From contig NZ_VFRA01000001.1 of the NCBI RefSeq assembly GCF_006788895.1, forward strand, positions 1 to 64,000: a DNA stretch of 64,000 nucleotides, in the 5' to 3' direction. The notes beneath the pieces are model-generated. The model worked only from the letters and a program-made list of their open reading frames with translations. It made no database searches and was not told where the DNA came from. Below are positions 1 through 9,124 of this stretch, piece after piece (position 1 is the stretch's first letter; every line of letters starts with the position of its first letter). This DNA comes from Rhodoglobus vestalii (GTDB lineage Bacteria > Actinomycetota > Actinomycetes > Actinomycetales > Microbacteriaceae). The position numbers and the translations under genes are program-made.

Positions 1-5
1 GCTGG

Positions 6-2129
6 TTATTGCACTCCCCGAATTTGCGGATCGTGAAACGTTGTACCGAAGGCACGGTCGGAGGCTCCAGCACGATCGAGATACGGCGTGACACCGCCCA
101 TCTGGAAGGGGTAACCGGCGCCGAGAATGAGGCACAGATCGATGTCTTCTGCCGCCGCCACGACGTTGTCTTCAAGCATCCGATGAATCTCGTCTGCAAG
201 ACCGTCTTCGATGCGGATCTGAAGCTCCTGCGCCGTCATGGGGGAGTTGCCACCCTTAACGATCTCGACAGCCTTCTTCGAAACCCCCTTTGCTTTGCCC
301 TTACTGTCGCGGTCGAAGATGAAACCTAGCTCAGCGAGCTTGTGAAGATTTTCGCTTTCGAAGAACCGTTCGGGGAATGCGGCATGGTGGGTATCGAGCA
401 CGTGCGCTCCGACCTTCAGCCCCACGAGTTCAAGAAGCTCGAACGGAGTCATCGGTAGCCCGAAGGGACGAGTCGACTCCTCGACGACCTCAAACGGTGT
501 TCCGGTGTCAACCGCGTGCATCGCCTCGCCCAGCACCTTTGCGAGAATTCGGTTCACGACGAAACCAGGGGTATCAGTCGTGATGACCGCATTTTTTCGC
601 AGGTTCTTTGCGGTCACCATGGCGGTCGACAGCGTCTCGTCGTTGGTGTGCGGCGTCTTGACGACCTCAATGAGCGGCATCACTGCTACCGGGTTGAAGA
701 AGTGGAAACCGACCAGGCGCTCTGGGTGCTTCAGCTGTGAACCGATCTGTTCAACTGACAACGATGACGTGTTCGTGGCCAAGATTGCTTCGTCAGAAAT
801 GTGCTGTTCTACCTCTGCAAACACGGACTGCTTGGCGCCCAGCTCTTCGAAGATCGCTTCGATAACCCAGTCGCAGTCAGCGAAGTCGGCCTTGTTGGTG
901 GTGCCGGTGACTAACGCCTTCAGACGATTGGTGTCATCGGATGACAGTCGTCCCTTTTCGTGAAGCTTGTCGATCTCGTGGTGGATCGCAGTAACGCCGG
1001 CATCGGTCGCGGTCTGATCGAGGTCAGTGATGACAACGGGCACCTGCAGGCGACGCACAAAAAGCAGCGCAAATTGGCGTGCCATGAGACCAGCACCGAT
1101 CACCCCAACTTTGGTCACCTTGCGGGCGAGCTCTTTATCAGGGGCGCCTGCTGGGCGCTTCGCGCGCTTCTGAACGAGATTGAACGCGTAGATGCTCGCC
1201 TGAAACTGATCCCCCGAGATCATGTCTGCTAGGGCGTTATCTTCAGCCTCGAACCCGGCCTTCTTGTCGGTGTTCTTTGCGGCTTTGAGCAGTGCAAGCG
1301 CAGCATACGGTGACTTGGCAACGCGCCCAATGCGGTTACTCAACATCTTTTCTGCGATGCCGATCGCGACATCCCACTTGACGGTGCGTTCGATCTTGCC
1401 CGGCTCATTGGGGCGTTTCACCTTAGTAGTGCCGGCGATCACACCATCAGCCCAGCGAATTGAATGTTCAAGGAAGTTGGCTGGTCCGAACATCGCATCC
1501 GCGATACCGAGCTCAAAAGCTTCAGGCCCCTTGAGCATCCGGTTGTTCTTGAGTGGATTTTCGATGACGACCTTGAGCGCGTTCTCAATCCCGATCAGAT
1601 TCGGCAGCAACCATGCGCCGCCCCAACCGGGAATGAGTCCGAGGAAGACCTCGGGAAGAGCAAGCGCGGGCACCGAGCTATCAATCGTGCGGTAGTCGGC
1701 ATTGAGCGGAACTTCCACACCGCCGCCGAGCGCGAGACCATTGATGAACACGAACGACGGAACGCCGAGGTCGCTCAGTTTTCCGAGCGACCAGTGACCG
1801 AGCTGCGCCATCTGCTTACCCGTTTCGCGATCGGGGATCTCGCTCACCTTCGACAGATCAGCGCCGGCCGCAAAGATGAATGGCTTGCCGGTAACGGCCA
1901 CGCCGTGGATCTCGCCTGCGGATGCTCGCCTCTTCTGCTCGTCGAGAACCTTCGCGAATTCGAGCAGGGTTGCCGGGCCAAGCGTGTTGGGCCGGGTGTG
2001 GTCTTTGCCGTTGTCGAGCGTGATCAACGCGAGCGTGCGCCCCTGCGAGAGCGGTACATCCCGAACGAAGGAATGGGTGATGACCTCGTCTGTGGACAGG
2101 TCGGCCAATAGTGCGAACTGCTCGGTCAT
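6..2129 (-). CDS. fadB: FadB/FadJ-type fatty-acid oxidation multifunctional protein (enoyl-CoA hydratase / 3-hydroxyacyl-CoA dehydrogenase)
   Basis: This 707-residue protein hydrates trans-2-enoyl-CoA and then oxidises the 3-hydroxyacyl-CoA with NAD in fatty-acid beta-oxidation in the cytosol. Residues 1-190 are a crotonase fold: the oxyanion segments are around AAGADL and LALGGGVE, with the glutamates in GGGVEVPL and LPEVFLGLIPGWGG. From about residue 330 a Rossmann dehydrogenase begins (VGVIGAGLMA, then NTSSLSVEQI and HFFNPVAVMPLIEVV). The open frame runs further upstream, but the ATG at 2129 follows a clear AAGGGAG site and leaves 2 bp from the thiolase stop, so it was chosen. It forms an operon with the thiolase (fadA then fadB). 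The NAD motif reads GLMA where GxMG is usual, a small deviation. Confidence 0.93.
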   Translation of the reverse strand: MTEQFALLADLSTDEVITHSFVRDVPLSQGRTLALITLDNGKDHTRPNTLGPATLLEFAKVLDEQKRRASAGEIHGVAVTGKPFIFAAGADLSKVSEIPDRETGKQMAQLGHWSLGKLSDLGVPSFVFINGLALGGGVEVPLNADYRTIDSSVPALALPEVFLGLIPGWGGAWLLPNLIGIENALKVVIENPLKNNRMLKGPEAFELGIADAMFGPANFLEHSIRWADGVIAGTTKVKRPNEPGKIERTVKWDVAIGIAEKMLSNRIGRVAKSPYAALALLKAAKNTDKKAGFEAEDNALADMISGDQFQASIYAFNLVQKRAKRPAGAPDKELARKVTKVGVIGAGLMARQFALLFVRRLQVPVVITDLDQTATDAGVTAIHHEIDKLHEKGRLSSDDTNRLKALVTGTTNKADFADCDWVIEAIFEELGAKQSVFAEVEQHISDEAILATNTSSLSVEQIGSQLKHPERLVGFHFFNPVAVMPLIEVVKTPHTNDETLSTAMVTAKNLRKNAVITTDTPGFVVNRILAKVLGEAMHAVDTGTPFEVVEESTRPFGLPMTPFELLELVGLKVGAHVLDTHHAAFPERFFESENLHKLAELGFIFDRDSKGKAKGVSKKAVEIVKGGNSPMTAQELQIRIEDGLADEIHRMLEDNVVAAAEDIDLCLILGAGYPFQMGGVTPYLDRAGASDRAFGTTFHDPQIRGVQ

Positions 2130-2131
2130 TG

Positions 2132-3328
2132 TTACTCTGCTCCCTTGTAGTTGGGGTTTTCCCAGATAACGGAACCGCCTTGGCCAAGGCCGACACACAT
2201 TGCGGTGAGGCCATAGCGCACCTCGGGGTGTTGCTGGAACTGAGCCGCAAGTTGAATCATGAGTCGCACGCCTGATGATGCCAGTGGGTGGCCCATTGCA
2301 ATGGCGCCGCCCCACTGATTGACGCGGGGGTCTTCGTCATCGATTCCGAAGTGGTCAAGCAGCGACAGAACTTGCACGGCGAATGCTTCGTTGAGTTCGA
2401 AAAGACCGATGTCATTGATCGAGAGACCCGCTTTTTGAAGCGCTTTCTCGGTAGAAGGGATTGGACCAATACCCATAATCTCTGGTTCCACGCCGGCGTA
2501 AGCGAAGCTGACCATCCGCATCTTGGGCTTCAAACCGAATTCGCGTGCAGCATCACCACTCGCGATAATGCTCGCTGTTGCGCCGTCGTTGAGTCCCGAT
2601 GCGTTGCCCGCCGTGATGCGACCGTGTGGTCTGAATGGAGTCTTGAGCCCGGAGAGTCCCTCAAGGGTTGTTTCGGGTCGCAGTCCCTCATCGCGGGTTG
2701 CCATTCCCCAGCCAGCCTCGCTTTTTGTGGCAACCGGGATCAGGTCGGGCTGAATGTTATTGGCCTCGTAGGCGGCTGTTGCTCGCTGCTGGCTCCGCAA
2801 CGCGAATGCATCCGAACGCGCCTTCGTGAGGTGCGGAAAGCGGTCGTGGAGCTTCTCAGCCGTGTTGCCCATGTTCAGCGCTTCAGGGTCGACAAGCTTC
2901 TCGGAGAGGAACCGGGGGTTGGGGTCGACTCCCGAGCCCATTGGATGATGGCCCATGTGCTCAACGCCGCCGGCGATTGTCAGGTCGTATGCGCCGAAAG
3001 CGATTCCGCCAGCCACATTGGTGACGGCGGTCATGGCCCCAGCACACATGCGATCAATAGCGTAGCCAGGAACCGAGGTGGGGAGACCAGCTAGCAGCGC
3101 TGCGCTGCGGCCGATGGTGAGTCCCTGGTCGCCGGTTTGTGTCGTGGCAGCGATGGCTACCTCATCGAATCGCTCCCGGGGAATCGTGGGATTGCGTTCC
3201 AGCAGCCCAATCATCGCCTTGACGACAAGATCGTCAGATCTGGTGTTCCAGAACATGCCCTTCTCGCCAGCACGTCCAAACGGAGTACGGACTCCGTCTA
3301 CGAATACAATCTCGGTTTCCTTGGCCAC
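2132..3328 (-). CDS. fadA: Acetyl-CoA acyltransferase (3-ketoacyl-CoA thiolase)
   Basis: Thiolase that cleaves 3-ketoacyl-CoA with CoA, giving acetyl-CoA and a shortened acyl-CoA; it is the last step of the beta-oxidation cycle and partner of the adjacent FadB-type protein. The 398 residues are normal for the family. The nucleophilic cysteine is in DRMCAGAMTAVTN (about residue 94), the NEAFA motif is present, the catalytic histidine is in GGAIAMGHPLASSG and the second cysteine is in TAMCVGLGQGGS near the C-terminus. It is first in a two-gene operon. The family also contains biosynthetic acetyl-CoA acetyltransferases; the pairing with a hydratase/dehydrogenase favours the degradative role. Confidence 0.94.
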   Translation of the reverse strand: MAKETEIVFVDGVRTPFGRAGEKGMFWNTRSDDLVVKAMIGLLERNPTIPRERFDEVAIAATTQTGDQGLTIGRSAALLAGLPTSVPGYAIDRMCAGAMTAVTNVAGGIAFGAYDLTIAGGVEHMGHHPMGSGVDPNPRFLSEKLVDPEALNMGNTAEKLHDRFPHLTKARSDAFALRSQQRATAAYEANNIQPDLIPVATKSEAGWGMATRDEGLRPETTLEGLSGLKTPFRPHGRITAGNASGLNDGATASIIASGDAAREFGLKPKMRMVSFAYAGVEPEIMGIGPIPSTEKALQKAGLSINDIGLFELNEAFAVQVLSLLDHFGIDDEDPRVNQWGGAIAMGHPLASSGVRLMIQLAAQFQQHPEVRYGLTAMCVGLGQGGSVIWENPNYKGAE

Positions 3329-3405
3329 AATGCCTCCACTAAATCCTCGGATGTAGCACCGATCCTAGGTTGCCACCGATGCCAGTTGGAATCCTTTGAC
3401 TGTTC

Positions 3406-4662
3406 CTACGACTCGGTCTTGCCGGGCTCCTCCAGCGTTTGGTTGGCTTCGACAAAGGCTTTCGCAATTGACTGTGCAGAAACGTCAATTTGCCACGGTC
3501 GTGCTCCGAGATTCTTGAGCATTTCTGAGATAGCCTCCGTCGTCATGTCACCGGGAGGGGTCCAGGAAACTCGTCTTAAGTAGTCGGGGGTCAGAAGGTT
3601 CTCGATCGGGATTGAGAGCTCCTCGGACCGTTCGGTCATAGCCGCACGCGCGGCTTTGAGTCGAGCATCCGCCTCCGGATTCTTGTCTGACCACACGCGC
3701 GGAGGAGGAAGGGCATCACTCGAAACGCGGGATGCGGGGATATCCTGTGACGCTAATCCGGCGTGAATCGCGGCCCACCAGCGGTCAATCTGGGTGCGAC
3801 TGGCCCGTCCACTAAATTCCTTGAGCATTGAGAGGCCACGCTTGGTCTCCGGAAGCACTCGTGCCGCCGCAAGGAGTGCCGAATCGGGAACCAGCCGCCC
3901 AGGAGCTGTGTCGACTTCTTGCGCGTAGGCGTCGCGAGCCAACCACAGTTCACGTGCCACAGCAAGATTTTTTCCACCGCGGATCGAATGCACCCCGCTG
4001 AGACGACGCCACGGTTCCGCGCGCACATTGCTGAGATCCCGAGTCAACACTGAGTCGAATTCTTGTTGAGCGATGTCGTGCTTGCCAGCGGAATCAAGGA
4101 GTTCGCCGAGATTTTCGCGAAGATCGACCAACAACTCAACGTCGAGCGCGGCATAAACGAGCCAAGCTTGCGGCAGTGGGCGAGTCGACCAGTCTGCTGA
4201 TGAATGCTCCTTGGCAAGATGGATGCCCAGCAAATGTTCGACGACCGTTCCGAGCCCAACCCGGGGAAGCCCGGCAAGTCGCGCGCCGAGTTCTGTGTCG
4301 AACAATCGTGCGGGGTGGAGCCCGACCTCCCGCAGGCAGGTCAGGTCTTGTGTTGCCGCATGCAGTATCCACTCTTCGCCGGCAACAATGTCGTTGAGCT
4401 CGCTAAAATCACCGATCGCGGGTGGATCAAATAAGAACGTTCCCGCGCCGCGTCGAAAAACTTGGATGAGGTAGGCGCGCTGTGAGTACCGGTAACCGCT
4501 GGCCCGCTCAGCGTCGATACCGATGGGGCCATGGCCCTCAGCGATGGCCGCGACGGCGGAAAGATATGCATTCCGATCATCGATAACGACTACGGGGTCA
4601 TGAGGGGCTTGGGTGGCGGGCGACTCGCCCTCGGGGGCTGCACCTTCTGTAGCGCTACTCAC
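3406..4662 (-). CDS. rnd: Ribonuclease D family 3'-5' exonuclease with HRDC domain
   Basis: A DEDDy-type 3'-5' exoribonuclease expected to trim tRNA and other stable RNA 3' ends. The N-terminal exonuclease domain shows the D-x-E pair (IGIDAERASGYRYSQ), the central aspartate (HAATQDLTCL) and the Y-x3-D motif (YAALDVELL); an HRDC-like helical domain follows (ARELWLARDAYAQEVD). Start choice is open: a GTG at 4662 overlaps the upstream DUF3000 stop by 8 bp and suits a coupled pair, while an ATG at 4701 would lengthen the overlap. The GTG was preferred. The order DUF3000-RNase D is typical of actinobacteria. Confidence 0.88.
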   Translation of the reverse strand: MSSATEGAAPEGESPATQAPHDPVVVIDDRNAYLSAVAAIAEGHGPIGIDAERASGYRYSQRAYLIQVFRRGAGTFLFDPPAIGDFSELNDIVAGEEWILHAATQDLTCLREVGLHPARLFDTELGARLAGLPRVGLGTVVEHLLGIHLAKEHSSADWSTRPLPQAWLVYAALDVELLVDLRENLGELLDSAGKHDIAQQEFDSVLTRDLSNVRAEPWRRLSGVHSIRGGKNLAVARELWLARDAYAQEVDTAPGRLVPDSALLAAARVLPETKRGLSMLKEFSGRASRTQIDRWWAAIHAGLASQDIPASRVSSDALPPPRVWSDKNPEADARLKAARAAMTERSEELSIPIENLLTPDYLRRVSWTPPGDMTTEAISEMLKNLGARPWQIDVSAQSIAKAFVEANQTLEEPGKTES

Positions 4663-5251
4663 GTCCAGCTTTACGGGCCGACAACAGGGTGACTCCTTCA
4701 ATTGCGGGTGGTAGTCCGGCTAGCATGCAGACCAACTCACTCCAGCCTTCCACATGTGCGGCCATGTTGACGTCTTTGGGGCTCCACGAGGCGCGCAGTT
4801 CGATCTGTGCGCCATCCGGCTGTGATTCGAGTTCACCAAATCCGGTTGAGAGGATTCGGGTTGCCGTGCCCGAGACTTGATCGTAGGTGGCCGCGCGACT
4901 GTCTAGTGCGTCGACGAGCCAGGACCAGGTCACTTCGCTGAGGAATGGGTCGACACCGATTTCAGATTCAAGCGGCGCTTGCGCGAAGCAAATGATCCGA
5001 AACTCACTGCCCCAGGCATCCGGAATTTCTGGATCGTAGAGCAGAACAAAGCGACCAGTGCCAAGATCGGAATCTTCACCGTGTCTGGTGGGGGTGACAT
5101 CGCCAGCGAGAGCGAAGGACCACGGGGCGATCTGGGACGGGGCGGTTATCTCAGTGACGGCAAGCTCCGGTCGCAACACTGCAGCACGAAGAGACTCAAC
5201 CGCTGAAGCGAATGCCGCGGGTGGTGTTGGTCCAGCTGGCGAATCAGGCAC
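4655..5251 (-). CDS. DUF3000 domain-containing protein
   Basis: Conserved actinobacterial protein of unknown function (198 residues) recognised by the DUF3000 pattern: an N-terminal FASAVESLRAAVLRPEL segment, the APWSFALAGDV stretch, and a C-terminal part ending shortly after LVCMLAGLPPAIEGV. No catalytic motif is evident. It lies directly before RNase D and overlaps it by about 8 bp, so the two are probably co-transcribed and co-translated. That conserved pairing suggests, but does not show, a role linked to RNA processing. Confidence 0.85.
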   Translation of the reverse strand: MPDSPAGPTPPAAFASAVESLRAAVLRPELAVTEITAPSQIAPWSFALAGDVTPTRHGEDSDLGTGRFVLLYDPEIPDAWGSEFRIICFAQAPLESEIGVDPFLSEVTWSWLVDALDSRAATYDQVSGTATRILSTGFGELESQPDGAQIELRASWSPKDVNMAAHVEGWSELVCMLAGLPPAIEGVTLLSARKAGRE

Positions 5252-5330
5252 GACTGAAGATTAGGCTTTAGGTGAACGATCGCTGGTGAGGCACGCCGAA
5301 CGCTGGCGGCTGCGAGACGGAGGTGGCTGG

Positions 5331-6545
5331 ATGCGTCATTCACAGAGCCTCCGCGCAATCATTGGTTTCTTCACCGGCGTGACAATCGGTGCAGCCGCGG
5401 TTGGCGCCATCGGCTTCGCACTGGGAGCGGCAGTCTCGGTGCTGTTTGCTCGCCGAATGGTGACTCCTGGCGGTCGTTCGTTGAGTGAGTTGCGCGTGCT
5501 AGCCGTAGGGGAGTCGACCATTGTGTTGTCTACCTCGGTTGATAGCCGTGCACCAGGCCGATTTAGTCTGTGGTTTGCTGACCAATCCGGTCACGCCCGG
5601 ATCGGCGCGGTGGTCTCGCAGAGCGCGCACTGGGTCGCTCGAGAGCTAATCTCCGTGGATATCGGCGAGCCAGCCCCTGGAGACAATGCGCGCACCAGTG
5701 GTTGGTTTTATCTCACTCCCGCCGACCTCGACCTCACGTTCTCCGAAGTCTCAATCGCGACCGAGTTGGGCCCAGCACCCGCATGGTTAGTGCCTGCAGA
5801 CCAGCCGAGCTCAGTTTGGGCGCTACATGTTCACGGACGAGGGGTGCAGAGACCAGAGACACTTCGCGCACTTGGTGAGTTTTACGACGCGGGTGTGACC
5901 TCGTTGTCTGTTTCCTATCGCAACGACACGGAAGCGCCAGCGTCGGCCGATGGACGCTACGGACTCGGCTCGACCGAATATCGGGATGTGGATGCTGCAG
6001 TGCGCTATGCGCGTGCGGCTGGGGCTACGCGGATCATCCTCATGGGCTGGTCTATGGGCGGAGCAACGGTATTGCAAACGCTCATGCTTTCACCGAACCG
6101 CGACATGATTGTTGGTCTTGTTCTCGACTCACCTGTCGTGGATTGGGGGCCGACTATTGAACTGCACGGCGCGCTCAACCGCATCCCAGCCGGAATTCGC
6201 AGCGCAACACAGGCTTTGCTCGCAAGCGAGCAATCACAACTCCTTGTTGGTACCGATCGACCGGTAGATCTCGCTGCCATGAACTTTGTGCAGCGCGCAG
6301 CTGAGCTTGATCGGCCTATCCTGCTGATGCACAGCACAAATGACGTCTACGTTCCGGTCGAACCGTCACGAGCTCTAGCACTTTTGCGCCCCGACATTGT
6401 CACGTACGAAGAATTCGATACCGCGGGTCACGCTCGGCTCTGGAACTACGACAGTGACCGTTGGCTTGGTGCAATTCGCAGCTGGCTGCGCATCCAATTG
6501 TCCGAAAGATCTGATTGCACTTCGGCGGGCAAGTCAGCTACGTAA
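5331..6545 (+). CDS. Membrane-anchored alpha/beta hydrolase
   Basis: Alpha/beta hydrolase (404 residues) with one N-terminal membrane segment (AIIGFFTGVTIGAAAVGAIGF), so the catalytic part probably sits outside the cytoplasmic membrane. The nucleophile elbow is GWSMGGAT; a later aspartate is in HSTNDVYVPVEPS and the histidine in DTAGHARLWNY, completing a plausible Ser-Asp-His triad. The substrate is unknown; esterase or peptidase activity is possible. The ATG at 5331 was chosen because GGAGGTGG precedes it closely; the open frame extends 15 codons further upstream. Its 3' end overlaps the convergent sufE by 8 bp. Confidence 0.85.
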   Translation: MRHSQSLRAIIGFFTGVTIGAAAVGAIGFALGAAVSVLFARRMVTPGGRSLSELRVLAVGESTIVLSTSVDSRAPGRFSLWFADQSGHARIGAVVSQSAHWVARELISVDIGEPAPGDNARTSGWFYLTPADLDLTFSEVSIATELGPAPAWLVPADQPSSVWALHVHGRGVQRPETLRALGEFYDAGVTSLSVSYRNDTEAPASADGRYGLGSTEYRDVDAAVRYARAAGATRIILMGWSMGGATVLQTLMLSPNRDMIVGLVLDSPVVDWGPTIELHGALNRIPAGIRSATQALLASEQSQLLVGTDRPVDLAAMNFVQRAAELDRPILLMHSTNDVYVPVEPSRALALLRPDIVTYEEFDTAGHARLWNYDSDRWLGAIRSWLRIQLSERSDCTSAGKSAT

Positions 6546-6975
6546 TACTCTTCAAGCGAATCTGCCGTTTCGCGCGGGCAAGCATTCCCGTCATCCCGCG
6601 CAAGCGAAGTGGACTGACCGCTTTCGCAAGGCCAAGGGATTGCGGATATTCGTCAGACAGATCTAAAACCTCTTGGGTGCTGAGCCCAGAAAGTCCCTGA
6701 GCCAAAATTGACGCGAAACCGCGGGTGGTCGGTGCCTCAGGAGGTGCCGTAGCGAACATCTGCACGGTGTCGTTATCTACCTCAATGAATATAAATACCG
6801 GCGACTGACATTCTTCGACTCGCTCGAAAAGATCTGGGTGATCACGGTATCGCTCCGGAAGCTCAGGTAACTCGTTGGCGAACTCTAAAAGCAGTTGAAG
6901 TCGATTCTTCAGCTCAAGTTCGAGAAAATCGTCGCGAATTTCAGCCAACTGGGTCGGGATTTGCTGCTCACTCAT
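6538..6975 (-). CDS. sufE: SufE family cysteine desulfurase-associated protein
   Basis: SufE-type sulfur acceptor (145 residues), which takes persulfide sulfur from a cysteine desulfurase for iron-sulfur cluster assembly in the cytosol. The invariant cysteine is in RVEECQSPVF (about residue 55) and the fold signature continues through LAQGLSGLSTQEVLDL and SPLRLRGMTGML. It follows the rhodanese gene with a short gap and so probably shares its transcript, grouping two sulfur-transfer proteins. Its end overlaps the convergent hydrolase gene by 8 bp. Confidence 0.93.
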   Translation of the reverse strand: MSEQQIPTQLAEIRDDFLELELKNRLQLLLEFANELPELPERYRDHPDLFERVEECQSPVFIFIEVDNDTVQMFATAPPEAPTTRGFASILAQGLSGLSTQEVLDLSDEYPQSLGLAKAVSPLRLRGMTGMLARAKRQIRLKSIT

Positions 6976-6984
6976 CGCTTAAGC

Positions 6985-7884
6985 CTAGCGCGAAGGAACC
7001 TCGCCGGGCTCTTCGCCCGTGGCGATGGGAACGGCGACCAAAGAGCCCCATTCTGTCCACGATCCGTCATAGTTGCGCACGTTATCAAAGCCCATCAGAT
7101 AGTTCAGAACGAACCACGTATGGCTTGAGCGTTCCCCGATGCGGCAGTAGGCGACTATCTCGTCGCCATCCTGGAGCCCAGCACCCTTTCGGTAGATCGC
7201 GTCGAGTTCGCTGAGTGGGCGGAACGTGCCGTCGTCGGCAACCGCCTTCGACCATGGCACACTCTGGGCGCTGGGGATGTGGCCGGCTCGCAGCGCTCCC
7301 TCCTCGGGATAGGCGGGAGCTGTGGTGCGTTCTCCGCTGTACTCCTCAGGGGAGCGCACATCGATAAGCGGATTGCCGAGGTGCGTGAGAACGTCGTCGC
7401 GGAATGCGCGAATCGTTGAATCATTGCGCTCGACGATTGGGTACTCGGTGGCAGTTGGCGTCGGAGTTTCGAGGGTGTACTCGCGACCATCCGCTTCCCA
7501 TTTGGCGCGGCCGCCGTCGAGCAAACGGACATCGTCGTGACCGAAGAGGGTAAATACCCACAGCGCGTAGGCAGCCCACCAGTTGGTCTTATCGCCGTAA
7601 ATGACTACCGTCGTGTCGCGTGATATTCCACAGCGCGACATCAGCTCAGCAAACCGCTCGCCGTCAATGTAGTCCCGAGTCACGGGGTCGTTGAGATCGG
7701 TGTGCCAGTCGATCTTGACGGCTCCGCGGATGTGACCAGTTTCATAGAGCAAAACGTCTTCATCCGATTCCACCACCACCAATCCGGGGGTTTCCAATCG
7801 TTGCTCGAGCCACTCGGCTGATACCAACCGCTCGGGGTGGGAAAATTCGAGAAATTGGGGGGCTGGATCGCGTTCGATAGTCAT
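6985..7884 (-). CDS. sseA: Thiosulfate/3-mercaptopyruvate sulfurtransferase (two rhodanese domains)
   Basis: Tandem-rhodanese sulfurtransferase (299 residues) moving sulfane sulfur from thiosulfate or mercaptopyruvate to a thiol acceptor. The N-terminal domain has the structural [20 protein letters not shown] pattern and lacks the active cysteine, as is normal; the C-terminal domain has [13 protein letters not shown] and the active-site loop [13 protein letters not shown] with the catalytic cysteine. It lies 9 bp upstream of sufE in the same direction, consistent with a small sulfur-metabolism operon. Confidence 0.92.
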   Translation of the reverse strand: MTIERDPAPQFLEFSHPERLVSAEWLEQRLETPGLVVVESDEDVLLYETGHIRGAVKIDWHTDLNDPVTRDYIDGERFAELMSRCGISRDTTVVIYGDKTNWWAAYALWVFTLFGHDDVRLLDGGRAKWEADGREYTLETPTPTATEYPIVERNDSTIRAFRDDVLTHLGNPLIDVRSPEEYSGERTTAPAYPEEGALRAGHIPSAQSVPWSKAVADDGTFRPLSELDAIYRKGAGLQDGDEIVAYCRIGERSSHTWFVLNYLMGFDNVRNYDGSWTEWGSLVAVPIATGEEPGEVPSR

Positions 7885-8024
7885 ATCTACCTTCGATAGT
7901 GGATGGAAAAAATTGGCGCGGGCTTCAAACTAAGCTTGATTAGTCCCTTGCTGAAGAGAATTACGAATTCGCCCCTGATTTCACTGCGTTGCCGTAAGAC
8001 TGCGAAACATAACCGAGGATGAGA

Positions 8025-9035
8025 ATGAGCGCTACTGCGCCTACGACTCCTGAGCGTCTAGTCGATCGTATCCCGTCGCTGACCGGAGCGCAGATGCTCG
8101 CCGAACTGGTGCCTCCGCGCCAGTTCACCAGCGCAACCCTTGAGTCATACCGGCCAGACCGTGATTACCAGTCTCAGGGTGCTGCGGTTGCGGCGATGAG
8201 AAACTTCTCTTTCGGCAGCAAACAGGTGAGGCTTTTCTCTCCCAAGAAGGCTCCGATAGCTAAGCCGGGGGTATATCTCGACGGCGGTTTCGGTGTCGGA
8301 AAGACTCATTTGCTTGCCGCATTGTGGCACCAGATGGCGGGACGAAAATATTTCGGAACCTTTATCGAGTACACCGCCCTCGTCGGTGCACTGGGGTATG
8401 CCCAAGCCGTTCAGCTTCTCAAGGGCGCATCATTGGTCTGCATCGATGAATTCGAACTTGATGATCCCGGCGACACACGCCTGATCTCGCGACTGCTGTC
8501 GGAGCTGGTTGCCTCGGGAGCAAAGATTGCGGCAACGTCGAACACACCACCCAATGCACTGGGTGAAGGTCGGTTCGCGGCGCAAGACTTTCTGAGAGAA
8601 ATTGACTCTCTTGCCGCCAAGTTCGAGACGATCCGAATCGATGGGCTCGATTATCGGCGTCGGGATTCTGGAGCACATGCCATCGCAATTGACGATGCCG
8701 CCGCGGCGATCGCACACGTTGCCGGCACGGTCACTCTTGATTCATTTGACGATGTGCTGAAGCACCTTTCTGGGGTGCACCCTTCGCGTTATGTGAAGCT
8801 GATCGAGGGTATTTCGGCGATCGGGCTGACCGGCGTGCATCCGTTTGGAAGTCAGACCGACGCGCTCCGGTTTGTGGCGTTCGTTGACAGGCTGTACGAC
8901 GCGCAAGTTCGCATTTATGCCGAGGGGACCCCGCTCGATGGTGTATTCCCTGAAGACATGCTCGCTGGTGGATACAGCAAAAAGTATTTGCGCGCCGTGT
9001 CTCGGCTCATCGCGCTTACGGCAAACAATAGTTAG
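8025..9035 (+). CDS. zapE: Cell division protein ZapE / AFG1-family ATPase
   Basis: AFG1-type P-loop ATPase of the ZapE family (336 residues). It shows Walker A in DGGFGVGKTHLLAALWH (about residue 88), Walker B in LVCIDEFELDDPGDTRL and a sensor-like ATSNTPPN. In Proteobacteria ZapE acts at the Z-ring; the role in actinobacteria is less clear. Two ATGs lie 6 bp apart; the second, at 8025, has GAGG at a better distance. It is monocistronic or leads into the membrane protein 89 bp downstream. Confidence 0.88.
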   Translation: MSATAPTTPERLVDRIPSLTGAQMLAELVPPRQFTSATLESYRPDRDYQSQGAAVAAMRNFSFGSKQVRLFSPKKAPIAKPGVYLDGGFGVGKTHLLAALWHQMAGRKYFGTFIEYTALVGALGYAQAVQLLKGASLVCIDEFELDDPGDTRLISRLLSELVASGAKIAATSNTPPNALGEGRFAAQDFLREIDSLAAKFETIRIDGLDYRRRDSGAHAIAIDDAAAAIAHVAGTVTLDSFDDVLKHLSGVHPSRYVKLIEGISAIGLTGVHPFGSQTDALRFVAFVDRLYDAQVRIYAEGTPLDGVFPEDMLAGGYSKKYLRAVSRLIALTANNS

Positions 9036-9124
9036 ATCAGTTGCAACGCGAGTTGGGTCTGGTCTTAGACGGTCCCGGTGAATTCGCTTTGTTGGCCAGT
9101 GAAACGATCAGCGAGAGGCTCACA